Below the pieces are notes generated by a model. It did not search any database. It was not told the DNA's origin and was given only the letters and a program-made list of their open reading frames with translations. Source: JANMES01 sp038329865 (GTDB taxonomy: Bacteria > Planctomycetota > Phycisphaerae > Tepidisphaerales > Tepidisphaeraceae). From it: 64,000 nt of DNA. The translations under genes were made by a program, and so were the position numbers. This document shows positions 15,692 to 23,725 of this stretch, piece after piece (within the stretch, counting starts at the first letter, position 1; each line of letters begins with the position of its first letter). The stretch covers positions 1 to 64,000 of the forward strand of contig JBBQNK010000017.1 of the NCBI GenBank assembly GCA_038329865.1, in the 5' to 3' direction.

Positions 15692-16780
15692 ATGGCGGAA
15701 ACACACAAAGTCATCACGAAAGTCTGGATCGCACCGGGCTGTATCGTCTGCGATTCCTGCGAGAACGACTGCCCGGAAGTCTTCGACGTTCAGGAGCAGA
15801 CCTGCCTGATCCGCCCGCCCGCGATGGCGGAGGCGTTTGTTCGCGCGCTCACGCCGTCGATTCTTGTGGCGGCTGAAGGCTGCCCGGTGGAAGTGATCAA
15901 GTTCGATACGGTTGAAGTCGACGGCCCGGCGCCGTGGGCGAATCAACCGGTCGCCGGCGGGGCTGCGGCCGCGGCGCCGATCGGATCGGTCGCCGCCGCT
16001 CCCGCCAAGGCCGTCGCGCCGCAGGCGCCGCCTGATCCGCGGTGGCAGGCTCTTCTTTCGCATTCTCGCATCAGCCCGTCGCTGTCGGCCGGTTTGGCGA
16101 CGACCGTTCGCAAGAACTCGGAAGTCGTCGCGGGCGAAGAAATCATCAAGGCCGTCGATCTCCCGAAGGACGCACCGGCCGACATGCGAATCGCCATGCT
16201 CGCGGCGGGCGGGGCGTATCAGCCGTTTGCTTCGATGGGCGCGACGATTCGCGCCAAGGCTTCCAAAACAGCAAAAGCATCGCGACGCGAATTCAATTTC
16301 GCGCTGATCGTCGCCTGGGGCGCACTGGCCGCCTGCGGCGCGACGGCCCTGGCGATGTTCCAGGATTTCTTCGGCCCGAAAGTATTGAAAGAGCCGAAGA
16401 AGCAGTGGCGCGTCGGCAAGATCGCCGACTTTGCCGTGCCGGTGGATGAATCGTTCAAGCGAACACCCGCAGGGTCGGCCGGGTTCTGGCTGGTCAATCT
16501 GCAGCCGAACGAAAATCGCCTCGTGGCGCTCAGCACGATCTGTACGCATCTCGGTTGCATCCCGGCGTGGCTGTCGGGCGATGCAAAGTTCAAATGTCCG
16601 TGTCACGGCTCGGGTTACTACGTGAACGGCGTGAATTTCGAAGGCCCGACCCCGCGGCCACTCGAACGATTCGCGATCTTCAAAGACGCCGACGGATTCA
16701 TCAACGTCGACCAGAGCAAGGTATACCGATCAGAGCTCGGCCAATGGGACGATCCGGAAAGTTTCATCGGCCTGGTATAG
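15692..16780 (+). CDS. qcrA: Ferredoxin-Rieske fusion subunit of a bc-type complex
   Basis: 362 residues in three parts. Residues 1-75 are a single-cluster ferredoxin: C17-x2-C20-x2-C23 in CIVCDSCENDCP and C64 in AAEGCPVEVIKFD, the four-cysteine layout of a [4Fe-4S] ferredoxin. An Ala/Pro linker and a transmembrane helix follow (about 205-228, FALIVAWGALAACGATALAMF). The C-terminal part is a Rieske domain with CTHLGC and CPCHGSGY, the Cys/His ligands of the 2Fe-2S centre. It should pass electrons from quinol oxidation within the complex encoded by the next two genes. The extra ferredoxin is unusual and suggests an additional electron entry or exit point (inference). AGAGG precedes the ATG at 15692. 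Confidence 0.9.
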   Translation: MAETHKVITKVWIAPGCIVCDSCENDCPEVFDVQEQTCLIRPPAMAEAFVRALTPSILVAAEGCPVEVIKFDTVEVDGPAPWANQPVAGGAAAAAPIGSVAAAPAKAVAPQAPPDPRWQALLSHSRISPSLSAGLATTVRKNSEVVAGEEIIKAVDLPKDAPADMRIAMLAAGGAYQPFASMGATIRAKASKTAKASRREFNFALIVAWGALAACGATALAMFQDFFGPKVLKEPKKQWRVGKIADFAVPVDESFKRTPAGSAGFWLVNLQPNENRLVALSTICTHLGCIPAWLSGDAKFKCPCHGSGYYVNGVNFEGPTPRPLERFAIFKDADGFINVDQSKVYRSELGQWDDPESFIGLV

Positions 16781-16790
16781 GGAAGAAGGA

Positions 16791-16872
16791 GATTTGCAAT
16801 TTGCGATTTGCAATTTGCGATTGAAAACAATTAGTTTCGATCGCAAATTACGAATTGGAAATTGCAAATAAT
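16791..16872. repeat. Word-repeat inverted element (TTTGCAA/TTTGCGA words)
   Basis: The left part repeats ATTTGCAA and ATTTGCGA. The right part carries the complements TCGCAAAT and TTGCAAAT. It fills the space between the Rieske and cytochrome b genes. Confidence 0.75.
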
Positions 16873-16878
16873 AAAAGA

Positions 16879-17670
16879 ATGAGTCTTTTCGACGGTCCGG
16901 TCAACTACGTCCGCAACTCGCAAATCTGGAACTCGATCTTCCGTCACGGCGTGCCGCGCGATCGCCGAACGCGCGTGATGGCGGTCATGAGCAACGTATT
17001 CCTCCACCTGCACCCGGTAGCCGTGCGCAAGAGCGGCATTCGGCTCAGCTTTACCTGGTGCATGGGCGGGCTGACGTTCTTCCTGTTCCTGGCGGAAGTC
17101 GTCAGCGGCGTGCTGCTGATGTTCTACTATCGGCCGGTCGTCGAATACGCTTACCAGGACATTCAAGACCTTCGCGCCCACGTGACGATGGGCATCCTTC
17201 GAGAAATCCACCGCTGGGGCGCTCACGCGATGATCATCGCGATCTGGCTGCACATGATGCGGGTATTCCTGACAGGCAGCTATAAGCCGCCGCGCGAGTT
17301 TAACTGGGTGGTCGGCGTGTTCCTGTTGGTGCTGACGATGCTGCTGAGCTTCACGGGGTATTTGCTGCCGTGGGATCAGCTGGCGATCTGGGCCATCACC
17401 GTCGGCAGCAACATGGCCAAGGCCACGCCGCTGATCGGTTCCGGAGGACCGCTCGCTTCATTCATGACGTTTCCCGGCATTGACGTACCGATGATTCACG
17501 CCGGCTCGGACGCGCGATTCTTCCTGCTGGCCGGCACGTTCGTGGGCGAGAACGCGCTGCTTCGATTTTACGTGCTGCACTGTGTGTTCATCCCGGTGAT
17601 CGTGAGCGTGCTGATCGCCATCCACTTCTGGCGAATCCGCAAGGACGGCGGAATCAGCGGGCCGTTGTAA
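16879..17670 (+). CDS. qcrB: Cytochrome b, N-terminal half (b6-type)
   Basis: 263 residues with four long hydrophobic spans. Two pairs of haem-b ligands can be read: His residues 14 apart in REIHRWGAHAMIIAIWLHMMR, cited here as positions about 114-133, and again in YVLHCVFIPVIVSVLIAIHF. The end WRIRKDGGISG matches b6-type (split) cytochrome b. With the following gene it makes the quinol-oxidising core of a bc complex in the inner membrane, taking electrons from quinol and passing them to the Rieske centre. The start ATG at 16879 lies just after an AT-rich inverted repeat. A classical cytochrome c1 gene is not seen downstream. Confidence 0.93.
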   Translation: MSLFDGPVNYVRNSQIWNSIFRHGVPRDRRTRVMAVMSNVFLHLHPVAVRKSGIRLSFTWCMGGLTFFLFLAEVVSGVLLMFYYRPVVEYAYQDIQDLRAHVTMGILREIHRWGAHAMIIAIWLHMMRVFLTGSYKPPREFNWVVGVFLLVLTMLLSFTGYLLPWDQLAIWAITVGSNMAKATPLIGSGGPLASFMTFPGIDVPMIHAGSDARFFLLAGTFVGENALLRFYVLHCVFIPVIVSVLIAIHFWRIRKDGGISGPL

Positions 17671-17696
17671 CGAATTAGAGCGAGCAAGAGGCACTC

Positions 17697-18842
17697 ATGA
17701 ATTGCAATCTCCTGGCAGCCACCGGCGGAGCGTTTGATTCGCTTAAGGCGGCCGTCAACTATCTCACTCAGCCGTATTTCTTCATCACGATCTCGTTCGT
17801 GATCTTCGTGCTGATGTTCGTGCTCTACAAATGGTGGACGAAGCCGGCTGTTGCGCTGGGACTTTTTTGCCTCTTCATCTTGGGATACTTCGGCTCGATG
17901 GGCGATGTGGATTTTCGTTCCATCGTCGCCAAGCCGGATAACGTGCCGATCACCATCATGGTCATCAGCGTGATGATCTGCATCTGGCTCGCGTTCCGCC
18001 GGGCGGCCCTGAACGACACGCGCGTCTCGCAGGGGTTGCCACTGATGGAAGAAGAGAAGGACGACAAAGTCCTCGTCTGGCCCGACCTGGTTTACACGGA
18101 ACTGATCTGCATCGTGCTGGCAACGGTCGGCCTGACGATCTGGGCGATCGTCTCCAAAGCCCCGCTCGAACAGCCCGCCAACCCCGGCTACGCCCCGAAC
18201 CCCGCCAAGGCGCCGTGGTACTTCCTGGGCCTGCAGGAAATGCTAGTTTACTTCGACCCATGGATGGCCGGCGTGGTCTACCCCGGCGTGATCATCGCCG
18301 GCCTGTGCGCCATGCCGTTCATCGACACCAACCCCAAAGGCAACGGCTACTACACCGTCAAAGAACGCCCGTTCGCGCTGATGACCTGGCTGTTCGGTTT
18401 CCTCATTCTCTGGGTCGTGCTAATCTTCTTCGGCACGTTCCTTCGCGGGCCGAACTGGGAATTCTTCGGGCCGTACGAGTATTGGGATCTGCATAAGGCA
18501 ACTGCGCTCAATAACGTGAACGTCAGTGACTTTTTCTGGATCTTCTTCCGAAACGGTTCGCTGCCGACGACGGTCCAGCACCCGGATTGGCCGATCTGGA
18601 TGGTCGCGTTCTACCGCGAGTGGGTGGGCATCCTGCTGGTCGGCATTTACATGTTGGTGCTGCCGGGCGTGCTGCGCGCCACGGTGTTCCGCAAGATGTA
18701 CCAGAACATGGGAACGATCCGGTACGTGGTGATGGTCACGCTTTTGCTGCTGATGGCGCTGATGCCGATCAAGATGGTGCTGCGCTGGCTGTTCAACCTG
18801 AAGTATTTCATCTACCTGCCGGAGTTCAGCGCGAATCTGTAG
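17697..18842 (+). CDS. Cytochrome b C-terminal half with extra N-terminal spans
   Basis: 381 residues. The core carries NPGYAPNPAKAPWYFLGLQE, the PEWY-loop region of subunit-IV type cytochrome b, here with the PEWY position replaced by KAPWYFLG, as in many split complexes. Three additional hydrophobic segments (about 30-48, 54-70, 82-100) precede it. The N-terminal 20 residues are not a clear signal peptide. The long C-terminal part (FFWIFFRNGSLPTTVQHPDW and two or three more spans) is larger than usual. It is 26 bp downstream of the first half and co-transcribed. The terminal electron acceptor gene is missing from the window. Confidence 0.88.
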   Translation: MNCNLLAATGGAFDSLKAAVNYLTQPYFFITISFVIFVLMFVLYKWWTKPAVALGLFCLFILGYFGSMGDVDFRSIVAKPDNVPITIMVISVMICIWLAFRRAALNDTRVSQGLPLMEEEKDDKVLVWPDLVYTELICIVLATVGLTIWAIVSKAPLEQPANPGYAPNPAKAPWYFLGLQEMLVYFDPWMAGVVYPGVIIAGLCAMPFIDTNPKGNGYYTVKERPFALMTWLFGFLILWVVLIFFGTFLRGPNWEFFGPYEYWDLHKATALNNVNVSDFFWIFFRNGSLPTTVQHPDWPIWMVAFYREWVGILLVGIYMLVLPGVLRATVFRKMYQNMGTIRYVVMVTLLLLMALMPIKMVLRWLFNLKYFIYLPEFSANL

Positions 18843-18865
18843 AGAAGTGCGCTTGTAGACCTCTC

Positions 18866-18940
18866 GTCATCCTGAGGTAATCCGAAGGATCTAGCCGACT
18901 TGTTGTGGACGCTAGATCCTTCGGAGTACCTCAGGATGAT
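18866..18940. repeat. Inverted-repeat element, family A copy 2
   Basis: The left arm starts GTCATCCTGAGG at 18866 and the right arm ends at 18940. One mismatch separates it from the perfect copies. It lies between the convergent cytochrome b and murD genes. Confidence 0.9.
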
Positions 18941-18983
18941 GTCGTTTAATTCCTGCAAAACAAATTGATTTGCGAAAAAGTAT

Positions 18984-20282
18984 TCAGGCAGTTTCGCGCG
19001 CTAATCTCGTGAAAATGTCACCGCGATGTTCGAAGTTGATGAATTGGTCGTAGCTCGCGCAGCCCGGGCTGAGCAAAATGACATCGCCGGCTTTCGCGAT
19101 CGACTTCGCCGACTTCATCGCTGATTCAAGCGTCACGCATCGCAGCACGCGGGCCGGCCCGCCTTCGGCCAAGTCGGCCAGTGCGTCGCCGACGGCGCCG
19201 ATCGTCACGATCGCCTTGCACCGCCACGCGAGTGCCTCGCACATGGGCGTCATGTCTAGCTTCTTGTCGGACCCGCCGATGATTTGAATGACCGTTCCCG
19301 CTTCGAACGCGCCGCAGGCACCGATGGCAGCTTCGGGGATGGTGGCGATCGAGTCGTTGTAGTACCGCACGCCGGCGGACTCGTGAGCGAACTGCAGCCG
19401 GTGCGGCAGGCCGGGGAATCTGGCGACGGCCGCCTGGGCGTCGTCCCAGCTCACGCCGAACTTACTCGCCGCCGCGAACGCCGCCTGCGCGTTGAGCTGA
19501 TTGTGCAGCCCCGGCAGCAGCAGGGCGAACGGCTGGCGACCTTTCGTGCCGTAGTATGAGACGGCCGCCTTGGTCTCGCTCGCGAAGCTCGCGGCCGAGT
19601 CGTTCTCCTCGCTCAAAATCGCGAAATCCTCCGGCGACTGAAACCGTACGAGATTTTTCTTCGCGTCGAGATACGCGTCGAACGTGCCGTGCCATTCGAG
19701 ATGATCTTTCGAAATCAGCGTGACCAGCGCCACATGCGGCGACCAGTTCATCGGCCGCAGGTATTCGAGCATGTAGCTGCTCAACTCCAGCAACACCAAA
19801 TGCTCCGGCTCGATCGCCGGCAAGTCAGCCAGCAGCGATTTGCCGATGTTGCCGCCGACCCACGTTTTGTGTCGCTTGGCGAGCATCAGGCCGAGCATCG
19901 CCGTCGTCGTCGATTTGCCTTTCGTGCCGGTCACGCCGATCACCCGCTTCGCCGGGCAGCGCTCGAGGAACAACCGAATCTCCGTGGTGATCGGCACGCC
20001 CGCCTCCCGCGCCACGGCCAAAAATTTGCTGCTAGGCGGCACGGCGGGAGACGTAACAACAAGATCGCACTCGCGAAAATCCGATTCGCGGTGCTCCCCG
20101 AGCCGGAATTCGATCGGCAGGCCAGCGAGTTGTTTGACGGAATCTTCGAGCTTAGCGGCAGGGGCCTGATCGGTGACGAGAACGTTCGCCCCTTGCCCGA
20201 CGAGCCATTTGGCGACTGCAATCCCACCGCCGAAGTGACCGAGGCCGGCGACGGTGACTCGTTTGTTTTTTAGATCGTCCAT
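18984..20282 (-). CDS. murD: UDP-N-acetylmuramoylalanine--D-glutamate ligase
   Basis: 432 residues, the family's usual size. Three domains are visible: an N-terminal Rossmann-like part (VTVAGLGHFGGGIAVAKWL), the ATP-binding domain with P-loop GVTGTKGKSTTT (about 116-126) and ELSSYMLEYL, and the C-terminal domain with FPGLPHRLQ and YNDSIATIPEA. It adds D-Glu to UDP-MurNAc-L-Ala with ATP in peptidoglycan precursor synthesis. The ATG at 20282 is chosen because upstream in-frame sequence enters an inverted repeat. It is isolated from a mur cluster; pyrF is the nearest same-strand neighbour upstream. This fits other evidence, with dapF also in the window, that the organism makes a meso-DAP murein. 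Confidence 0.93.
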   Translation of the reverse strand: MDDLKNKRVTVAGLGHFGGGIAVAKWLVGQGANVLVTDQAPAAKLEDSVKQLAGLPIEFRLGEHRESDFRECDLVVTSPAVPPSSKFLAVAREAGVPITTEIRLFLERCPAKRVIGVTGTKGKSTTTAMLGLMLAKRHKTWVGGNIGKSLLADLPAIEPEHLVLLELSSYMLEYLRPMNWSPHVALVTLISKDHLEWHGTFDAYLDAKKNLVRFQSPEDFAILSEENDSAASFASETKAAVSYYGTKGRQPFALLLPGLHNQLNAQAAFAAASKFGVSWDDAQAAVARFPGLPHRLQFAHESAGVRYYNDSIATIPEAAIGACGAFEAGTVIQIIGGSDKKLDMTPMCEALAWRCKAIVTIGAVGDALADLAEGGPARVLRCVTLESAMKSAKSIAKAGDVILLSPGCASYDQFINFEHRGDIFTRLARETA

Positions 20283-20304
20283 GATCAGATCCGTCGGAAA
20301 AGAA

Positions 20305-20393
20305 TTTAGCCACAGATGGGGCACGGATGAACACAGATATGGAACTAGTTTCTTTTCTTATCCGTGTTCATCCGTGCCCCATCTGTGGCTAAA
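20305..20393. repeat. Word-repeat inverted element (CACGGATGAACACAGAT words)
   Basis: Arms 20305-20339 and 20359-20393 are inverted copies over 35 bases with one mismatch. Arms contain repeated words such as CACAGAT and CACGGAT. It lies between pyrF and murD. Confidence 0.92.
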
Positions 20394-20397
20394 AAGT

Positions 20398-21321
20398 TTA
20401 ACGAATCACGCCCGCAAGGTCATGCTTCATCGCAATCGTCGCCGCCTCCACTGCGTGTTCCCACGATTCGGCCGATGCGTATTTCTTGTCCTTGTGCGCG
20501 TACAGGATCGACCGGCTGGCCGAGACGATCGCGCCTTGGCCGTTGGTGAAGGCGGCCCGCGTCATGTCGGCCGTGGCGCTTTGCGTGCCGTAGCCCGGCA
20601 GCAGGAAGATCGAGTGCGGCAGGCGCTGGCGCATGGATTGAATCGTATGAATCTGCGTCGCGCCAACGACCGCGCCGAGGTTGCTCCAACCCGATATGCC
20701 GCGCAAACCTTTCGCGTCGGCCAGCGGGGCGAGTTGGTCGGCGATCAGCTCGCTGAACGATCGGCCGTCGGCGGTTTTCACGTCCTGCAGGTGGGCCGAG
20801 CCGGGGTTGCTGGTTCTTACGAGGACGAACAGGCCCTTGCCGGTCTGCTTGGCGACGTTCAGGAACGGCTCGAGCGTATCCATGCCGAGGAACGGGTTGA
20901 CGGTGATCGCATCTGGCGTGGCGGCCTCCAAATCGGGGAAGGGGATTTCGTCGAGGTGAGCCGCCGCGTAGGCTTCGCTGGTAGAGCCGATGTCGCCGCG
21001 TTTAACGTCGCCGATGACGAGCAGGCCCATCTGCTGGGCCTCAGCGATCAGGCTGTAATACGCTTCCACGCCTTCCCAGAGGTACTTTTCGAAGTAAGCG
21101 GACTGGAATTTCACGACCGGCGCGAGCGGCGCGACGACTTTCAGCACGCCCATGACGAAATCGTGAATGGCGTCGAGGCAGTGAGTCAAATCGTTGGGGT
21201 TGCGGGAGTTGCCGGTGACCGCATCGGGGAGATTTTCGAAGATCGGGTCGATCCCCACGCAGATGGGGGAACCTTTGGTGGCGATTGCGGCGATCAGACG
21301 ATCGGAGAAAAGATCGGGCAT
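20398..21321 (-). CDS. pyrF: Orotidine 5'-phosphate decarboxylase, type 2
   Basis: 307 residues, the longer type-2 form. The catalytic Asp-Lys-Asp array is in VIGDVKRGDIGST (D105, K107, D110). CVGIDPIFENLP at the N-terminus and GSAHLQDVK with LLPGYGTQSA further on are standard. It converts OMP to UMP, the last step of pyrimidine biosynthesis. The gene sits upstream of murD on the minus strand and is separated from it by a 35-bp-armed inverted repeat. The pyrimidine catabolic genes at 44-53 kb are unrelated in position. Confidence 0.95.
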   Translation of the reverse strand: MPDLFSDRLIAAIATKGSPICVGIDPIFENLPDAVTGNSRNPNDLTHCLDAIHDFVMGVLKVVAPLAPVVKFQSAYFEKYLWEGVEAYYSLIAEAQQMGLLVIGDVKRGDIGSTSEAYAAAHLDEIPFPDLEAATPDAITVNPFLGMDTLEPFLNVAKQTGKGLFVLVRTSNPGSAHLQDVKTADGRSFSELIADQLAPLADAKGLRGISGWSNLGAVVGATQIHTIQSMRQRLPHSIFLLPGYGTQSATADMTRAAFTNGQGAIVSASRSILYAHKDKKYASAESWEHAVEAATIAMKHDLAGVIR

Positions 21322-21338
21322 GTGAATGTCGCATTTCT

Positions 21339-21486
21339 CTCTCTCCCGGTAATCCGGGAGAGGGCGGGGTGAGGGTTATGTCACAACGCGAAGTTCGTCG
21401 CCGTCGCAAAAGAACCCTCACCCTACCCTCTCCCGGAATACCGGGAGAGGGACAATCCGAAACTCTCCCGAAATACCGGGAGAGGG
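21339..21486. repeat. Three CTCCCGG palindromes, family G copy 2
   Basis: Palindromes at about 21339-21365, 21429-21451 and 21463-21486, each CTCTCCCGG...CCGGGAGAG. The first has tail GGGGTGAGGGTT and the second is preceded by AACCCTCACCCT, so they form an inverted pair. The third is a solitary extra copy. It lies upstream of pyrF. Confidence 0.85.
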
Positions 21487-21581
21487 ATAATCTAAAACTG
21501 CGCGTTAAGTCTCAAAACGGCACAACGCAGAGCGTACCGTTCGTGTCGGCTCGCTCTGCGTCGCGCATTGAAGGAACAAAA

Positions 21582-21656
21582 TTATCGTTTCCGTCGATCT
21601 CGACGGGCTTTGCGCTTCTTGCTGCCGATCTTTCGGCGACGGCGAGGCTTGGCCAT
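21582..21656 (-). CDS. 24-residue Arg/Lys-rich microprotein
   Basis: A short reading frame of 24 codons plus stop. Fifteen of its residues are Arg or Lys: it starts MAKPRRRRKIGSKKRKAR and ends RDRRKR. The ribosome site is excellent (GGAAAGGAG, four bases from the ATG). This is strong evidence of translation for so short a frame. The composition resembles tiny ribosome-associated proteins such as bTHX or bS38/AURKAIP1-type peptides, but no family can be assigned by eye. It lies in its own space between pyrF and a small HPF-like gene. An RNA or ribosome-binding role is inference. Confidence 0.6.
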   Translation of the reverse strand: MAKPRRRRKIGSKKRKARRDRRKR

Positions 21657-21804
21657 GCGACTCCTTTCCCTTTGAATCAATTGCAGAGACTACATTGCCC
21701 GGCCTCTGCCGTAAAGATGTTGTAAAATTTCTGAGAATCTTGTGGCCGGGTACAGACGTTGCTGTGTACCATTTTGGGAACCTTCTACACAAGGAGTCTG
21801 CCCA

Positions 21805-22095
21805 ATGATTCAGCTTGACGCCGGTAACGTGCTGCTTAAGCCATCGCAACGCAAGCAGCTTCTGTCCTGGTTACGCCGTTCACTTCGTCTCGGTCAGCGT
21901 CTTGGCGATTTTATTCTGAAGATCACACTTCACCGCGTGGGTAAGACGTATGAAGTCGTCGCCAACGTGCACGATCGCGCCGGCGACTTCGGTTGTCGTT
22001 CGCGACAAAGCCAGATGCGATACGCCCTGCGCGACCTGGTCAAAATGCTTTCGGCCCGGTTGCAGGTACAACGCTTTCAAGGAGCCATCGCTTAG
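21805..22095 (+). CDS. Small HPF/RaiA-like protein
   Basis: 96 residues with AAGGAG nine bases before the ATG at 21805. The second half, ILKITLHRVGKTYEVVANVHDRAG (positions about 38-62) then a helix RYALRDLVKMLSARLQVQRF, has the beta-beta-beta-alpha order of ribosome hibernation factors, including a basic helix. The match is weak and only from pattern. If correct, it would bind the 30S decoding site under stress. It is divergent from the 24-residue microprotein, so the two may share a 148-bp regulatory region. An intrinsic terminator follows at about 22205. Confidence 0.5.
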   Translation: MIQLDAGNVLLKPSQRKQLLSWLRRSLRLGQRLGDFILKITLHRVGKTYEVVANVHDRAGDFGCRSRQSQMRYALRDLVKMLSARLQVQRFQGAIA

Positions 22096-22204
22096 CTCGA
22101 TCGCAGTGAACTTCTAACTTATGCCACCGCTTTGTCGCCGCGAGCGATTGCTCGGGCGGACGGTGGGTGTCTCACTCGCAACTCCTGAATTCAGTCAACC
22201 AATA

Positions 22205-22237
22205 AAGAATCCCGATCACCATGATCGGGATTCTTTT
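22205..22237. terminator. Bidirectional intrinsic terminator
   Basis: AAAGAATCCCGATC, a five-base loop (ACCAT), then GATCGGGATTCTTTT. The 14-bp stem has A's before and T's after, so it can work on both strands. It lies between the HPF-like gene (plus) and the PDZ protein gene (minus), both of which end towards it. Confidence 0.9.
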
Positions 22238-22263
22238 GCTTTTCATTGGCCGAACTGCCGCGT

Positions 22264-23652
22264 CTACTGCGGCGGCTCGATGCGGATCGATTCAGTGCTC
22301 GGGAAGCGCCGGATGACGACGAGAACGACGGCCTCCTGCGGCTTTTCCTTGCGGAAGGTGCTGTAGTCGGTCTTGAACTGCTCGAGATCAGTCACCGGCT
22401 TGCCATTGAGCTGCGTGACAATGTCGCCATTCTGCAGGCGGGCCGCTGCGGCGCTGCTGTTAGGCTTGACCAGCGCCACGACGACGCCCTTGCTGTCCGA
22501 GGGCATCTTCTCGCGATAGGCGTCGTAAAAGACCAACTCGCGGGCGACGAAGCCTAAATCTTCGGCGAAGTACCGCTTGGCGCGGTTGGCTCGCATCGGC
22601 ATTTCATCAAGCGTGACTTCCACGTCCTTGGCCGGCTGTCCGGCAGCGGGGATGACCGAGAGGGTCACCTTGTCGCCGACTTTCATTCGCTTGAACTGCC
22701 GCCCGACAATGCCGGGCAGTTCCTTGGGCTCGTCGGGACGCTCCAGCGCCTTGCCATTGATCTTCACGATGATGTTGCCCTGTTTCAGACCGGCCCGGGC
22801 ACCGGGCGAATTCGGCAGCACCTCGCCGATTTCAATCGCCGGCTTATTTTTCAGCCCGAATTCTTCGGCAACATCCTTCTCCAACCCGCGCATGTTCGGG
22901 ATTCCGATCCACGGGAGCTTCTGCGGCTCGCCGGCGGTGGGCGGGTCATTCAGGCTTTGCATGAAGTCGCTGGCCGGGGTGAAAAACTTCGGCGGGTTGT
23001 TGACCGACGCCATGTCCAGTTCGGGATTTTCGCCCATGTTCAGCAGAATCGACGGGCCCTGGTTGATAAATCCGATGGCCTTGCCTTCGGCGTTAAACAC
23101 CGGCGAACCGGAGGCGGTCAGACCCGGCGAGACGAGCACCTGCGGCACTTCCCCGCGAAGGTGCGCCGCGACGTTTCCCTGCATTAAGTAAGACTTGTAC
23201 GCGGCCGATTTCGGCAACAAGCCGACGGAGTAAACCGTCTGCCCGACCTGGGTGTCGATCGCTTCAAATTTTAACGGCTTCCAGTCACGCTTATCCTTGG
23301 CGCGAAGGAATGCAGTGTTCGTCCGTTCATCGCGGCCGACGAAAACGGCCTCGACTTCTTCGGCGTCTTTCGTGAGCGACGGGATGATGATCTTGAAATC
23401 CTGCAGCTGTTCGTCCGGCAGCACCAGGTTGAACAGCGCAAGTGGCGTCATGACCAGGCCGTCGCTGCTCACCACGATGCCCGGGCCTACGATTTCGCGA
23501 TTGATTGTTTCGCCTTTGAACTGGTACTGAACGGCCACCAGCGACGGCGTGACCTCATCGTACAGTTTCTTGGCCATATCGGCGTCGGCATCGGCGCGGA
23601 CGACCGCGGAAAATATCATCACGGCGAGCATCGATCGGAATAACAGTTTCAT
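22264..23652 (-). CDS. Degenerate HtrA-like protease with two PDZ domains
   Basis: 462 residues. A signal peptide (MKLLFRSMLAVMIFSAVVRA) is followed by a trypsin-like fold whose motifs are eroded: the catalytic His of TNxH is Ala72 in VMTPLALF, and the Asp of TDLA is Asn112 in TNTAFL. The Ser181 region is TASGSPVF rather than GNSGGP. Two PDZ domains follow (about 265-350 and 385-450). It is probably catalytically dead and may act as a chaperone, adaptor or regulator for the active HtrA gene immediately upstream. A tandem of active and inactive paralogues suggests a complex, but this is inference. Confidence 0.8.
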   Translation of the reverse strand: MKLLFRSMLAVMIFSAVVRADADADMAKKLYDEVTPSLVAVQYQFKGETINREIVGPGIVVSSDGLVMTPLALFNLVLPDEQLQDFKIIIPSLTKDAEEVEAVFVGRDERTNTAFLRAKDKRDWKPLKFEAIDTQVGQTVYSVGLLPKSAAYKSYLMQGNVAAHLRGEVPQVLVSPGLTASGSPVFNAEGKAIGFINQGPSILLNMGENPELDMASVNNPPKFFTPASDFMQSLNDPPTAGEPQKLPWIGIPNMRGLEKDVAEEFGLKNKPAIEIGEVLPNSPGARAGLKQGNIIVKINGKALERPDEPKELPGIVGRQFKRMKVGDKVTLSVIPAAGQPAKDVEVTLDEMPMRANRAKRYFAEDLGFVARELVFYDAYREKMPSDSKGVVVALVKPNSSAAAARLQNGDIVTQLNGKPVTDLEQFKTDYSTFRKEKPQEAVVLVVIRRFPSTESIRIEPPQ

Positions 23653-23725
23653 AGATCTCCAAAAGGGAATGCATTATGTCAGTTTCGCACGAGCGGACAC
23701 CGCCGCTAACGTATAGGACGCACGA

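Noticed and set aside
21339..21486. Possible CRISPR-like repeats
   Set aside because: Repeats are palindromic, only three, in mixed orientation, with unequal spacers and no cas genes.
21505..21849. 114-codon minus-strand frame overlapping the microprotein
   Set aside because: Different frame, no ribosome site, no resemblance to a family; the 24-codon frame has the ribosome site.
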